In this document: positions 10,764-20,752 of the stretch, in pieces
Layout of the letters: every line of letters starts with the position of its first letter
Position numbering within the stretch: the first letter of the stretch is position 1
DNA from: Phaeoceros laevis
Taxonomy: Eukaryota > Anthocerotophyta > Anthocerotopsida > Notothyladales
Length of the DNA: 64,000 bases
NCBI GenBank assembly: GCA_049999765.1
Contig: JBNGIQ010009470.1
Location: 82,251-146,250 of the forward strand
Direction: 5' to 3'
Notes under the pieces: generated by a model
What the model saw: only the letters and a program-made list of their open reading frames with translations
Databases searched by the model: none
What the model was told of the DNA's origin: nothing
Position numbers and translations under genes: made by a program

Positions 10764-13550
10764 ATGCACCACTGCAGAGTAAGAATGATTACTACGAGGA
10801 ATCAGAACGCAGCACAACAGGGCATTCCTTGTGGCCTGATGGCTCAAGGAGAGCTTGTTACCGGCCTGGGTTTAACCCTGGAGCCGACCATAAAGAGTTC
10901 AAGAGGTGCAGCCTCCTTCTTCCACCTCCTTTCAGCTGCTTTGGCTTTGCAACTGCTGGGACTTGAGATATTTGTTTTGACACCCTTTCAGAGTGGCAGG
11001 GGTTCAGGGGTGGTTGGAATCTGGACGAAATCTTGTTATCAGGGCGAGCTCGTGCATGCTGTTGAATGTTTGGACTCTCTGGTGCAGCAAGGATCTTATG
11101 TGGACAATTCTGTCTTCTATGATGTGATTAAGAGGTGCATTGTGGAAAGAGACCTGGTTCTAGGCTGCCGCGTGCATGCCCTTTCTGTAAAAAGTGGGCT
11201 TGAGTCAAACGCATTTCTGGCAAGCCACATCATTTGTATGTATGCTTCCCATGGAAGGTTGGACGAGGCAAAGAGGGTTTATAGAAAGGTCCGGTCACCG
11301 AGCCGTTATGTGTGGGCTTCCATTATTTTGGGGCATGCACGACATGGACAGCCTATACAGGCCATTGAACTGTATCATCAAATGCGAAAATCAGCTGCCA
11401 CACCAGACAGCCATATCTTTGTGGCAGTTCTGAAAGCGTGTGCCACTGCAGAGGACCTTTGTTCGGGCAGGGGGATACATGCTGATATTCTAGAGAGCGC
11501 AGTGTTGCCAAATGTATTTGTTGGAAACTGCCTCTTGGACATGTACTCGAAATGTGGCAGCTTGGAGGATGCTCGCAGAGTCTTTGACAATATGCCAGAC
11601 AGAGATGCAGTGACATGGAATTCCATGATCGCAGGGTATGCTCGGCATGGGCTCCACCAAGAAATCCTCACCCTATATTCAAGCATGCAGCAAGAGGGCA
11701 TCATCGCAGAGAACCGTGGAACGTTTTTCCACCTTATGACAGCATGCGCCAGTGTCCAAGCTTTGCAGCAAGGGAGGCAGCTTCATGCTCAGATCCAGAA
11801 AAAAGGATTGCAAGCTGATCTGGCTGTTGGCAATTGCCTGGTGAACATGTACGCAAAGTGCGGTGCCTTTAAGGATGCTCGGAGAGTGTTTGACAATCTG
11901 CCAATGAGGGACGTGATTACATGGACTGCTATGATCGTAGGACATGTTGAATGGGGGCTTGGTGAAGAAGCTCTTGCACTGTATGCGAGCATGCAGCACG
12001 AGTGTAAAATTCCCGCCAATCATGTCACTCTTGCATATGTTCTGCGGGCATGTGCTCAGGTTGGAGCTCTCAATCAGGGCAAGCAGCTTCACATGGAGAT
12101 TCAAGGAAGAGGATTGGAAGCTCATGTGGGCGTTGGTACCTGTGTTGTGGACATGTACGCAAAGTGCGGGAGCTTAGAGGATGCACGCCGAGTCTTTGAC
12201 AAGATGCCGATCAGGAATGTGGTGACATGGACTGCCATGATTGCAGGGTATGCCGAGCATAAGCTTGGTCACGAAGCTCTTGCTCTGTACAAGAACATGC
12301 AACAGGAGGGGATTACTTCAGCTGATGTTGCCACATTCGTATGTCTCCTGAGAGCATGTGCCAGTGTCGAGGCTCTTCAGCAGGGAAAGCAGCTGCATGC
12401 AGAGATTGAGAAGAGAGGACTGGGCGGTCACACAGCTGTGGGGAATTGTTTAATAGACATGTATGTCAAGTGCAGGAGTTTGGAGGATGCACGCAGAGTG
12501 TTTGACAGTATGCTGACCAGGGATGTGGTGGCATGGAATGTAATGATTGCTGGATATGCTCATTCTGGGTTCAGCGAAGAAGCCCTGAGTCTATATGGTG
12601 TTTTGCAACAAGAGGGCACTACTTCAGCTGATGGAGTTACATTTGTGTGCCTCCTACAGGCCTGTAGTCGTCTTGTGGCACTGGAAACGGGGAAGGAACT
12701 TCACGTTGAACTCTCAAAACAAGGGCTAGACACCACTGACCTCTTTGTGGCAAGTGCTCTGATCGACATGTACGGGAAGTGTGGGAGCATGGTTGATGCA
12801 CATCATGTTTTCAGCCAGCTGCCCAGAAGAGACATCGTGACATGGAATGTGTTGATGGCAGGGCACAGCCGCCAGGGAGCGAGCCAACCTGCTTTCCACC
12901 TGTTTGAAAGAATGAGGCAGGAAGAAGGTGTGCAGCCAAACGGCATCACTTTTCTCATCCTTCTCACTGTCTGCAGTCAGGTGGGTCTGGTGGAGGAGGG
13001 CCAGGATCTCTTCCAAGACATGAGCAGAGACTACGGCATCAGCCCGACCATGGAGCACTACAACTGCATGGTTGATCTCCTCGGCCGTGCAGGCCACCTG
13101 GACAAGGCATTGCAGACAGTGCACACAATGCCTTTCCACCCCGATGCGGTGGTGTGGAGAATTGTGCTGAGTGCTTGCCGGAAGTGGAATGCGGTGGAGC
13201 TGGGTCGACACGCATTTCACAGCTTGGTGAGGTTGGACAACTCTGATGCCGCAGCATACACGTTGATGTCAAACATCTATTCTGCTGCTCACATGCAGGA
13301 GGAAATGGCAAAAATCCAGGCAATGCGAGTGGCAGCACGGGCGTGGAAGGAGCCAGGGCAGAGTTGGTGGTCCGGCATCGACGGAGTCGTGCATACATTC
13401 GTAGTGGGTGATGGAGCATGTCCTCAACGACAGCGCATATTTGCAGAGCTGGGAGGTCTCGTCTCGATGATGAGCGAGGAAGGATATGTAGAACCCTGTG
13501 TTACTTGCTTCACACGGTGGCCTTATGGTAAGCAGCAGGCCAGTGCGTGA
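10764..13550 (+). CDS. PLS-class pentatricopeptide repeat protein with E-type C-terminus
   Basis: A single-exon frame of 928 codons. From about residue 95 it carries roughly six PLS units, each with the pattern GNCLVDMY-KCGSLEDARRVFD followed by RDVVTWN-MIAGYA and EALALY--MQQEG, then NYNCMVDLLGRAGHLDKAL-like and E-domain sequence (VVWRIVLSACRKW, PGQSWWSGIDGVVHTFVVGD). Proteins of this class bind organellar RNA in sequence-specific fashion, mostly for C-to-U editing. The frame ends 22 residues after the GYVEP segment, so there is no DYW deaminase domain; such proteins usually rely on a DYW partner. The first 90 residues do not look like PPR and may include intron or untranslated sequence, so the ATG at 10764 is provisional. 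RNA target and organelle are unknown. Confidence 0.92.
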   Translation: MHHCRVRMITTRNQNAAQQGIPCGLMAQGELVTGLGLTLEPTIKSSRGAASFFHLLSAALALQLLGLEIFVLTPFQSGRGSGVVGIWTKSCYQGELVHAVECLDSLVQQGSYVDNSVFYDVIKRCIVERDLVLGCRVHALSVKSGLESNAFLASHIICMYASHGRLDEAKRVYRKVRSPSRYVWASIILGHARHGQPIQAIELYHQMRKSAATPDSHIFVAVLKACATAEDLCSGRGIHADILESAVLPNVFVGNCLLDMYSKCGSLEDARRVFDNMPDRDAVTWNSMIAGYARHGLHQEILTLYSSMQQEGIIAENRGTFFHLMTACASVQALQQGRQLHAQIQKKGLQADLAVGNCLVNMYAKCGAFKDARRVFDNLPMRDVITWTAMIVGHVEWGLGEEALALYASMQHECKIPANHVTLAYVLRACAQVGALNQGKQLHMEIQGRGLEAHVGVGTCVVDMYAKCGSLEDARRVFDKMPIRNVVTWTAMIAGYAEHKLGHEALALYKNMQQEGITSADVATFVCLLRACASVEALQQGKQLHAEIEKRGLGGHTAVGNCLIDMYVKCRSLEDARRVFDSMLTRDVVAWNVMIAGYAHSGFSEEALSLYGVLQQEGTTSADGVTFVCLLQACSRLVALETGKELHVELSKQGLDTTDLFVASALIDMYGKCGSMVDAHHVFSQLPRRDIVTWNVLMAGHSRQGASQPAFHLFERMRQEEGVQPNGITFLILLTVCSQVGLVEEGQDLFQDMSRDYGISPTMEHYNCMVDLLGRAGHLDKALQTVHTMPFHPDAVVWRIVLSACRKWNAVELGRHAFHSLVRLDNSDAAAYTLMSNIYSAAHMQEEMAKIQAMRVAARAWKEPGQSWWSGIDGVVHTFVVGDGACPQRQRIFAELGGLVSMMSEEGYVEPCVTCFTRWPYGKQQASA

Positions 13551-15734
13551 AGGGCACAGCAAGCTGAATGTGTTGTATTGGTCTCTCATCCCTCAAGCTA
13601 TCTCAATGCCCTTTTGTTCAGCCATACAGTGGCACACACTACTAGTCTGTCTACTTTTGAATTTTGAAGTGAGTCTCCCTCCCCCAATTTCAAAGCGAGG
13701 CAGAAAAATGGGAATTGCTTTTACAATTGTGCGACATAATTGTGGCCACTGAAGAGGATCTAGACTTTCACGTTGTAGACTGCTGAGACCGTGTAGACCG
13801 CGCCAGGTCGAATACAAGTTCGATGCGGATGCTCCCAACACTTTCGTTGCACGCGTTACAACGAAACGGAAGCAGTTGAAAAACGGGGGTGGGGTCCCAG
13901 TAGCTTCTGGAAACGGAAGAAGACGGCAAACCCTAGAAAAAGACGGGGCCATGTGCGGCTGGCAGCAGTGAAAAAGATAGGGCTGGAATATCTGCCCCTG
14001 TTTGTCGCACCGCTGCTTTTCCTTTCCACTCATCCAGCTACATACCACCAACCCTACTAATGTTGGCCTAAGTGGAGGCCTACACACTACCTAATAAATT
14101 AACCCCACCGACACGTTAGGCGCCTGACGATAGGGTGAAGTTCGGCGCTGACCGGTTCCGCCAAGCACGCCGCCTGTTGCGGCTGGGACCGGTTGTGGGC
14201 CCCTGGGGACAGGTTTTCTGTTCCTTATTTCGTGCATGTGTTACCATGTGTGGACCCTAGACGGTGACGGTACGGACTCCAACGTCCCGTTCATGAGCTC
14301 TCCCGACATTTTTACTCATCGTCTACGATTGGGGCACGCAGGAGCTGGGTGAAGTAATTTTGGTGGGTGGCTGCTTCAAGCACGCCTGCTTCCTGCTTCA
14401 GGCTTGTGATGTGACAAGCAGGTAAGAAACTGTGACACGTCTACGGATGATGGCCATGTCGGATTTTAGAGGCCTACGTAATACCAAAATGGTTTCATGA
14501 GCTTAGCATGAATCCGCATGAATCCGCATGAACTCTCAAAGGATTCCAGGTCCCGAGGTGCTTCCTATTCAAGTGCACAGCACCTGGCTAACGGATCCTT
14601 AACTGCCTGTTTGCAGCTAGTTCGCAACAGGCAGTCAGCCGGTTCCTCCACTCATTGCGAGAGAGGGGGAAGAGAGAGACGGGCCCGCAGGGGAAGCCAG
14701 GCAGGCTCCAGGTTGTGCCAAAGCTGGCCAAGCAAGGGACGAGGGCTGCCTCGGCTGTCCTTCCTTCCTTCCTCNNNNNNNNNNNNNNNNNNNNNNNNNN
14801 NNNNNNNNNNNNNNNNNNNNNNNNNNNNNNNNNNNNNNNNNNNNNNNNNNNNNNNNNNNNNNNNNNNNNNNNNNCTCCTCCTGCTGCTCCTCCTCCCGGA
14901 AGCAGCTGCAGCAGCATAGAGCGCTGCCATTCCACAGTTACAGGTCCAGGTTTGCTGGAAGCCTCTGCTGCCGTCGTTCGACCATTGGTTTCTGGGAGGG
15001 GGGGAGGGGAGGAGCAGCGTCCCAGCTGCCTTGGCGGGCATCTGGCTCCCTGCTTGAGTGCATGTGTGTTGGCCCTTGCACTCTGCATTGTGTTTGTTTG
15101 TAGCCTGAAGAGAGCAGCTTGAAAGGGCGTATCTTGGAGGAGAGGCTGCAGATTGCGAGGGGAAGGAGGTTTTCCAGGATCCAAAACACGCATCTGGGAG
15201 GTGTGCAGGGAGGGAGGAGGGAAAGAGGGGGGCAAGCAGGTCTGGTTATGTTCCGTCTTGTGTCCCCCTGCAATTGGGAGCTGTTGTCANNNNNNNNNNN
15301 NNNNNNNNNNNNNNNNNNNNNNNNNNNNNNNNNNNNNNNNNNNNNNNNNNNNNNNNNNNNNNNNNNNNNNNNNNNNNNNNNNNNNNNNNNNNNNNNNNNN
15401 NNNNNNNNNNNNNNNNNNNNNNNNNNNNNNNNNNNNNNNNNNNNNNNNNNNNNNNNNNNNNNNNNNNNNNNNNNNNNNNNNNNNNNNNNNNNNNNNNNNN
15501 NNNNNNNNNNNNNNNNNNNNNNNNNNNNNNNNNNNNNNNNNNNNNNNNNNNNNNNNNNNNNNNNNNNNNNNNNNNNNNNNNNNNNNNNNNNNNNNNNNNN
15601 NNNNNNNNNNNNNNNNNNNNNNNNNNNNNNNNNNNNNNNNNNNNNNNNNNNNNNNNNNNNNNNNNNNNNNNNNNNNNNNNNNNNNNNNNTCCTCCTCCTT
15701 AGCTGAAGAGTTCCCCCGCAGAAGTAGGATCAAG
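13551..15734. other. Intergenic with two N gaps; includes 5' region of the CC1-like gene
   Basis: Holds N gaps at 14775-14874 and 15290-15689, purine/pyrimidine-skewed stretches near 14640-14770 and a short 10-bp tandem near 14508. No known coding family is seen. 13551-13750 may contain a frameshifted remnant of a DYW domain (see findings). The region just before 15735 is probably the 5' UTR of the next gene. Confidence 0.5.
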
Positions 15735-17044
15735 ATGTCGAGGTACGGGCGGATGAACAGACACCATCAGTCCACGGATTCAGATGGGCTGAGCCTGGGA
15801 ACCTCGCCTCCGCCGTCGCCGCGCCATCCCGTCTACTACGTGCAGAGCCCGTCCCGGGACTCCTTCTATGGCGAGACTCCCACCCCGGGCCGCTCTCAGG
15901 AGCTGGGCCGGCCTCGGGACATGGGCCGCTCCAGGGAGTTCAGGTCCGGGGAGCTGAACCGGTCGCAGGATTTCAGCCCCATGGACTCCCCGCTCAACAG
16001 ATCCTTCGTCAGGGCTTCCCCTGCCTACTCCGAGTCGGAGACCCGCGCTTTCGCCACCCAGACCAACTCGCAGGGCTACGACAGCAGTGGCAATGCGCTC
16101 AAGCCTGGATCCCGGCGAGTGTTGCCCCAGCCGTTGTCTTCCAATTCCGCATCCAAGAAGGGCTATGTGGCCTGGAATCCGGCTGCCACCATCATCGAAG
16201 AGGAAGAGCTGCAGCCTAGTCCCAAGCCCATGAAGAAAATTTACATCTACTTGCTCTGGGCTCTCGTTGTGCTCTTCGCCTTTCTTCTGGCCATACTCAT
16301 CCTCTGGCTGGTCACCAGGCCCAATCCTCCCGCTGTTTCCATCAAGGTACCCCTGTGTGGCTATTTAGTTGGTATGCATTCTCTCTTGAAGCTTGTTGCT
16401 CTCAGATCTATAAGGTAGTGACGTTTCTGACATGGCAGTTCATGTGTGACCCCAGAACGTCAGCCTGCAACAGTTCGCCATTAGCACTGGACAGGATGGC
16501 AGTGGTGTATATACCACGTTGTTGACAATCAACCTCACAGCTTCGCTAGATCTCCACAACCCATCTAGGTTTGTGAAAATGGATTACAACACTCTGGTGC
16601 TTCAACTTTTCTTTCAGGACCTGGATGTGGCTGATGGCCAGGTGAACTCCTCTCCCTCTCTCAATCTATAGAAGCCTTTGCTTTTTTGTCAGAAAAGCAT
16701 GCCTTGCTGTAGTGATTTGCCGCTAAGCAGTTACCTGCTCTGTCGTTCTTCAGATTCCTGGTTTTACGCAAGGAAAGAACAACAAGCTGTCCAAGTCACT
16801 TGTGGTACATACTTACCAGAACACCATACACGGAGCTGGGACGTCCTTGCTGTCTCTGGACGAGGCCAACCAGGACAGGCCCTTCAGGTTGATAGGCTCA
16901 GTGCGCTCCAGCGCGCAAGTATTTTGGAAGTTCATCAGGCCCAAGTTCGAGAACAACCTCAACTGTCCTGTACTGGTCACCAAGGGCACCGACGGCGTTT
17001 ATACCGTAAGCAAATTCGCCAAGCCGTGCGAGTCTACCCGCTAA
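15735..17044 (+). CDS. LEA-2 transmembrane protein, companion of cellulose synthase (CC1/CC2)-like
   Basis: Three exons: 15735-16346, 16456-16641, 16754-17044, all GT-AG with phase-0 junctions, giving about 362 residues. The N-terminal cytosolic part is rich in Ser/Pro/Arg and carries HPVYYVQSPSRDS (residues 31-43), the hallmark of the plant family that includes Arabidopsis CC1 (AT1G45688) and CC2. One membrane span follows at about residues 170-193. The C-terminal half is an extracytoplasmic LEA-2 domain (TINLTASLDLHNPSRF, LVVHTYQNTIHGAG). Known members travel with the cellulose synthase complex, bind microtubules through the YYVQSPS-type motifs and sustain cellulose synthesis under salt stress. 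The ATG choice is supported by the conserved distance of the start to the motif. Distinguishing it from general NDR1/HIN1-like LEA-2 proteins rests on that motif. Confidence 0.88.
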
Positions 17045-17940
17045 CACATGCCTGATAAATGTTTGAGAAGTGGCATGTACATATCATAACTCTGGCCAAC
17101 CCAAGGTAAAAAACTCGTTAGTACATCGTACTCTCCGACCCCCTTGTCTCTCGGTGCTCCCCTCATCGTGCATCAGGTGTTGGATCTGTGTACCTTTTCC
17201 TCACCTAAGTTGCAGCACCAACTGTTAGCGATCAGAGACTTCTGTGTAACTGTGTCCGCCACATCCAGTGTGTGGCAAACATCTGTTTTGTTTCTCCTAA
17301 ATTCTTCTCTACATCTGGACTTGTATGTACGCATCCCGGTTGTAGAGGGAGCTGTTTATTGAAGTACCCTGGCTGTCCACTACAAGGTGTGTTACCCTGT
17401 GTACCTCTAGCATTTGACTAATGAGCACGCAGGCTGTAAGCCTTCGAATAGTTCGTCCCGTTCAGAAGAGGATTGCCATCTCATCGGTCTCCACCAGAGA
17501 CACGACTACCCTTATGACCTATTCAATCTACCCAAGACTCCGCCGGCCAGCTCGCATGTGGTGCTTGTGCCTCCACCATGCGCAAGACTAAGGGCCTGCA
17601 AACCAAACAAGAAGCTAAGCCAAGAGAAAGGCACGTGAAGTAAAGCATAGTAAATCTTCATACAACTGCGTGTGTCTGTCCAAGCCGAAGTGTACCTCGC
17701 TTCCATGGTATTTCCCCAACAACACAATGCATAGTGTGCTCAGTGTGCTCCTCATGGCTTATTCCATAGCCGAGTAGAAGCACAATGCCCTGGACACCTG
17801 CCAAACACATAAAGACACTGCCTTTGAGCCACTACACGAAGGAGGTTCACCTCAAGCAAACGGGACAAGGTAGCAAGCCCTCACCTTCCACCACTAGCTT
17901 ACGATGGGGACATGGGGGGCGAGTCGCAGTTGCAAGACAA
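17045..17940. other. Convergent 3' region; no gene seen
   Basis: Lies between the stop codons of the CC1-like gene (+) and the TPR-like gene (-). The frames are short and unconvincing, so it is probably two 3' UTRs plus spacer. Confidence 0.5.
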
Positions 17941-18987
17941 CTAGTCCAGCCGGAGCTCGAAATGAGCCTGACCGATTAGCAGCTGAATTTTTGCAAATGC
18001 AGCTGGCCTATCAGGGGGACAGGCCCGAGCAGCCTTGTCCAGGTACTCCAAAGCTTTGGCAGGGTCGCCCTTTTCCAAAGCTGAAACCCCAGCTCTGTAC
18101 GAATTATCGGCTGCCTCCACATCCCCAACTTGCAGCACCTTCATTGGCAGCTTATCCGGATAACCTCCACCTTGCCCCGCACCCTGCCCTGCAATTTCAG
18201 AAGAAGGCACTACTTGGTTGGTCTTGCGCCTGGCAGCAGGGTCTGCACTTCTCTGTGTCTCCAGCTGGTCCTGTGCCACCGAAATCACCCGCTGAATTTT
18301 GGCAAGGGCCGAGGGTTTGTCCGGGGGACACTTTGCCAAAGCAAGGCGAAGATGCAAAAGGGCTTCACTCGGCGCCCCTTCGGCCAAAGCGGAGCTTCCA
18401 GCCCTGAAAGCTTGATCAGCCGCACTGGCATCGTAGCTCCTCATTTCCCCATCGGGAATCCTTCCATTTTCAACTGTCGATACAGTCTTGCTCAAGCTCC
18501 TCCTCCTGTGAATCACCTCCACGTCGGATCCGGTGACGTCCCCGGTATCAGCAGATCCGGGAACACTTGCTTTCCGCAGGGGCTTAAGCTTGCCAGCTTG
18601 CCGCTGCAGGATGGAGGAATCCTCAAAGACAGGAATTTTCTCATGCCCGGCTCTCCCCGATCTCCCGTCTTCGTGCTGTGCATCAACGTGAGTATCTGCT
18701 CCATCAGACCTTCTACATTCCCCGTTAACCCTAGCACCAGGCTGGGACGCGATTGCGCTCCCGTGATGCTGAGAAGAAGTTCCCTCCTGTACAGACCTTG
18801 TAGCTTGAGCCTTGCTAGACAGGGCAGCAAGCTGCGCAGATGCGTAGGAGTACTCAGTGGCAGCAATGGCGCGCTCCAGCTGCGCCAAAACTGCATTAGG
18901 ATCCGGGAGCCGAGGGGATGCAGCACCAGGGGCGGCGACAGGAGGAGGCGAGGGTGCATTACGTCTCAGGGACGCGAGGGCATGCAT
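17941..18987 (-). CDS. Two-repeat TPR-like protein of unknown function
   Basis: A single open frame starting at ATG 18987 (MHALASLRRN...) gives about 348 residues; the frame extends upstream only with a non-ATG codon. The first half is low complexity and Ser/Ala/Gly-rich. The second half contains two copies of a roughly 54-residue helical repeat: one includes ADQAFRAGSSALAEG and CPPDKPSALAKIQRVISVA, the other ADNSYRAGVSALEKGD and CPPDRPAAFAKIQLLIGQA. The A-G-x-x-A-L/G-D-x-x-K-A-L pattern is TPR-like, so a protein-protein interaction role is plausible, but no partner can be named. An out-of-frame ATG (MSKIVALSGLEGGVRTDL) lies just upstream near 19050 and could mark a missed first exon. Its divergent neighbour is POLD4. 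Confidence 0.72.
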   Translation of the reverse strand: MHALASLRRNAPSPPPVAAPGAASPRLPDPNAVLAQLERAIAATEYSYASAQLAALSSKAQATRSVQEGTSSQHHGSAIASQPGARVNGECRRSDGADTHVDAQHEDGRSGRAGHEKIPVFEDSSILQRQAGKLKPLRKASVPGSADTGDVTGSDVEVIHRRRSLSKTVSTVENGRIPDGEMRSYDASAADQAFRAGSSALAEGAPSEALLHLRLALAKCPPDKPSALAKIQRVISVAQDQLETQRSADPAARRKTNQVVPSSEIAGQGAGQGGGYPDKLPMKVLQVGDVEAADNSYRAGVSALEKGDPAKALEYLDKAARACPPDRPAAFAKIQLLIGQAHFELRLD

Positions 18988-19652
18988 TATCGAGATCAGT
19001 GCGTACGCCGCCCTCCAGCCCAGACAATGCCACAATCTTGCTCATCCCTTGATCCGGAGAGCCACACGAAGCCTCAGATCCGATGAGAGGAGCACGCGAC
19101 GACAGCACCTGCAAAACCTAAAGCTCCAAAACCTGCTCGTCCGATCTGATGAAGCAACCCAACAGCGTAGCGGCACATGCGGCGAAAGCGGTGAGTCACG
19201 AATGAGGCGGTGAGTCACGAATGAGGAGATGGTTGTGCTGTTCGATCAAGCAATTCCTCCGCTTGCTGGGCGCACCTTGGAATTCCCCTTCTCATCACAG
19301 CCTCGGGAGGGACAACATCACCGCTGGACACGCGGGTGCCCTGCACGTGGCGCACCAAATTTTGTTCACCTCTTGAAATACATCACCAACACATGTTTGA
19401 CGTCCTCCAACCGCTCACGTGTGGAAAGAGTTTCCCTTCCCTGCTTAGTGAAATGTAATATAACAGGTTATTAGTTGAGTCTAACCGACTCTAACGGTGT
19501 GAGCATTTTCAAATTTCTGAAGTGCAGTTCAAGTCTCGTCCCGGTGTCTCTCGTCCCCCTTAGCCCTCGGAGGAGCTTTTGGATGATCGGAGGTTGGCAA
19601 GCGTGACTAACGAAGGCTACCCAGCAGCAGCGTGTTGGATTGGAGCTCTTCC
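18988..19652. promoter_or_regulatory. Shared intergenic region of divergent TPR-like and POLD4 genes
   Basis: 665 bp separate the two start codons, so both promoters must lie here. It includes the duplicated TGAGTCA block listed separately. No clear TATA box is seen. Confidence 0.55.
19188..19225. promoter_or_regulatory. 19-bp tandem duplication carrying two TGAGTCA motifs
   Basis: GCGGTGAGTCACGAATGAG occurs twice without mismatch (19188-19206, 19207-19225). Each copy holds TGAGTCA (19192-19198 and 19211-19217), the GCN4/AP-1-type site known to bind plant bZIP factors. It lies about 430-460 bp before the POLD4 start and 200-240 bp before the TPR-like start. Confidence 0.5.
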
Positions 19653-20264
19653 ATGATGAATATAGGAGAGGTCTTCAAGCAGAAAAAGCAAACTGCTATC
19701 GACCAGTTCAAGAAGCCAGGCGCCGGCAGCCCTCCTGGTGCAGGGGCAAAGACTCACAAGCCTGGTCCGCAACTGAAGGAGGAAGCATGCAGTACGGAGG
19801 GATCTGCGCCTCTGCGAACTTTCCGTAAGATTGCCTTCCGCTCTTCCTTGATGCTCCGTTAAGGGAAGTGGGCACCGGAATTTGGTGTGCCAACTGCAAT
19901 CAGGGTTTGTGCCATGCTTGGCTGAAAGGCCTTTTCTTGTGTGCGTATAGATGAGTGTTTGCAATCGCTGTCCTGCTTGGAGTGTAAGGATGTTGAATGC
20001 GTTGGAGCTTAGGGTAGGAGGGCCTAATTGTTTTTTGCTTCTTTTATCTTACACTTGCACTTGCTGGAGGCAGATGGGTACGATGTTGAAGAAACCCTCA
20101 AGGATTTCGACTTGAATATGAAATTCGGGCCTTCTTTAGGGTTAACCAGGTTTGAGCGCTGGGAGCGGGCGCAGCGCATGGGGCTGAATCCTCCCTATCT
20201 TGTCAAACAAATACTCGAGGAGACTGCTGCAGTTCCTCACTGCATTTGGGAAGGGCGAGTATAG
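19653..20264 (+). CDS. POLD4: DNA polymerase delta subunit 4 (p12/Cdm1 family)
   Basis: Two exons, 19653-19824 and 20074-20264 (split codon C/AT), about 120 residues. The N-terminus MMNIGEVFKQKKQTA matches the short basic PIP-like start of plant POLD4 proteins (a Q-K-K-rich motif that contacts PCNA). Exon 2 carries the conserved core DFDLNMKFGPSLGLTRFERW, RAQRMGLNPP and the terminal CIWEGRV. The family's smallest subunit stabilises polymerase delta and its PCNA interaction in nuclear DNA replication and repair. Length fits plant homologues (about 100-125). Two adjacent ATGs (19653, 19656) could serve; an in-frame GTG upstream is not needed. The domain identification is firm from the C-terminal half, and the exon 1 boundary is inferred from phase. 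Confidence 0.9.
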
Positions 20265-20752
20265 CAGCAACTTCCGTCATTTGTCAGTCGGGATGGAGCA
20301 GGCGCCCTGTTTTATTTGTACAGTTAGGGTTTGGGGGAAGTGAGCACCGGCGCCCACCGTGGATATCAGAGCGTTAGGAGAAGGTCGCAGAAGATGGTAT
20401 GTCTGTTTCATTCTTTGAAGCAGCCTTCATCCAACTTTGTTAGAGGAAGCGATACCTGTGATGAGAAAGCTGCACGTGACATATCTATTGTCTTTTAGTT
20501 TGGGCTGAATGCAGGAGTATGTGCCTCTGGTGGGCTCAGGGATGGTGTAATTATTGGTTGTACACTTGGTTTCAGCGGAGCTGCTTCCAAGTTGAGTGAC
20601 CCACATCTTCTTGAAATTGCACATTTTTCATCGTCCAGACTCCAGACTAAAAACAACGTCGTTCCAAGGGACCTGGGCCGTTTCCACCATAGGGATAACT
20701 TACACAATTTTCCTACACTTCATCCATCTTGGAAGCAGCTTTCTGTTACTAA
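20265..20752. other. Convergent 3' region; no gene seen
   Basis: Spacer between the POLD4 stop and the stop of the minus-strand unknown gene. No supported open frame. Confidence 0.5.

Noticed and set aside
14600-15200. Several long frames crossing the N gaps before the CC1-like gene
   Set aside because: They are open largely because N codons contain no stops. The CC1-like protein has a natural ATG at 15735 at the expected distance from its motif.
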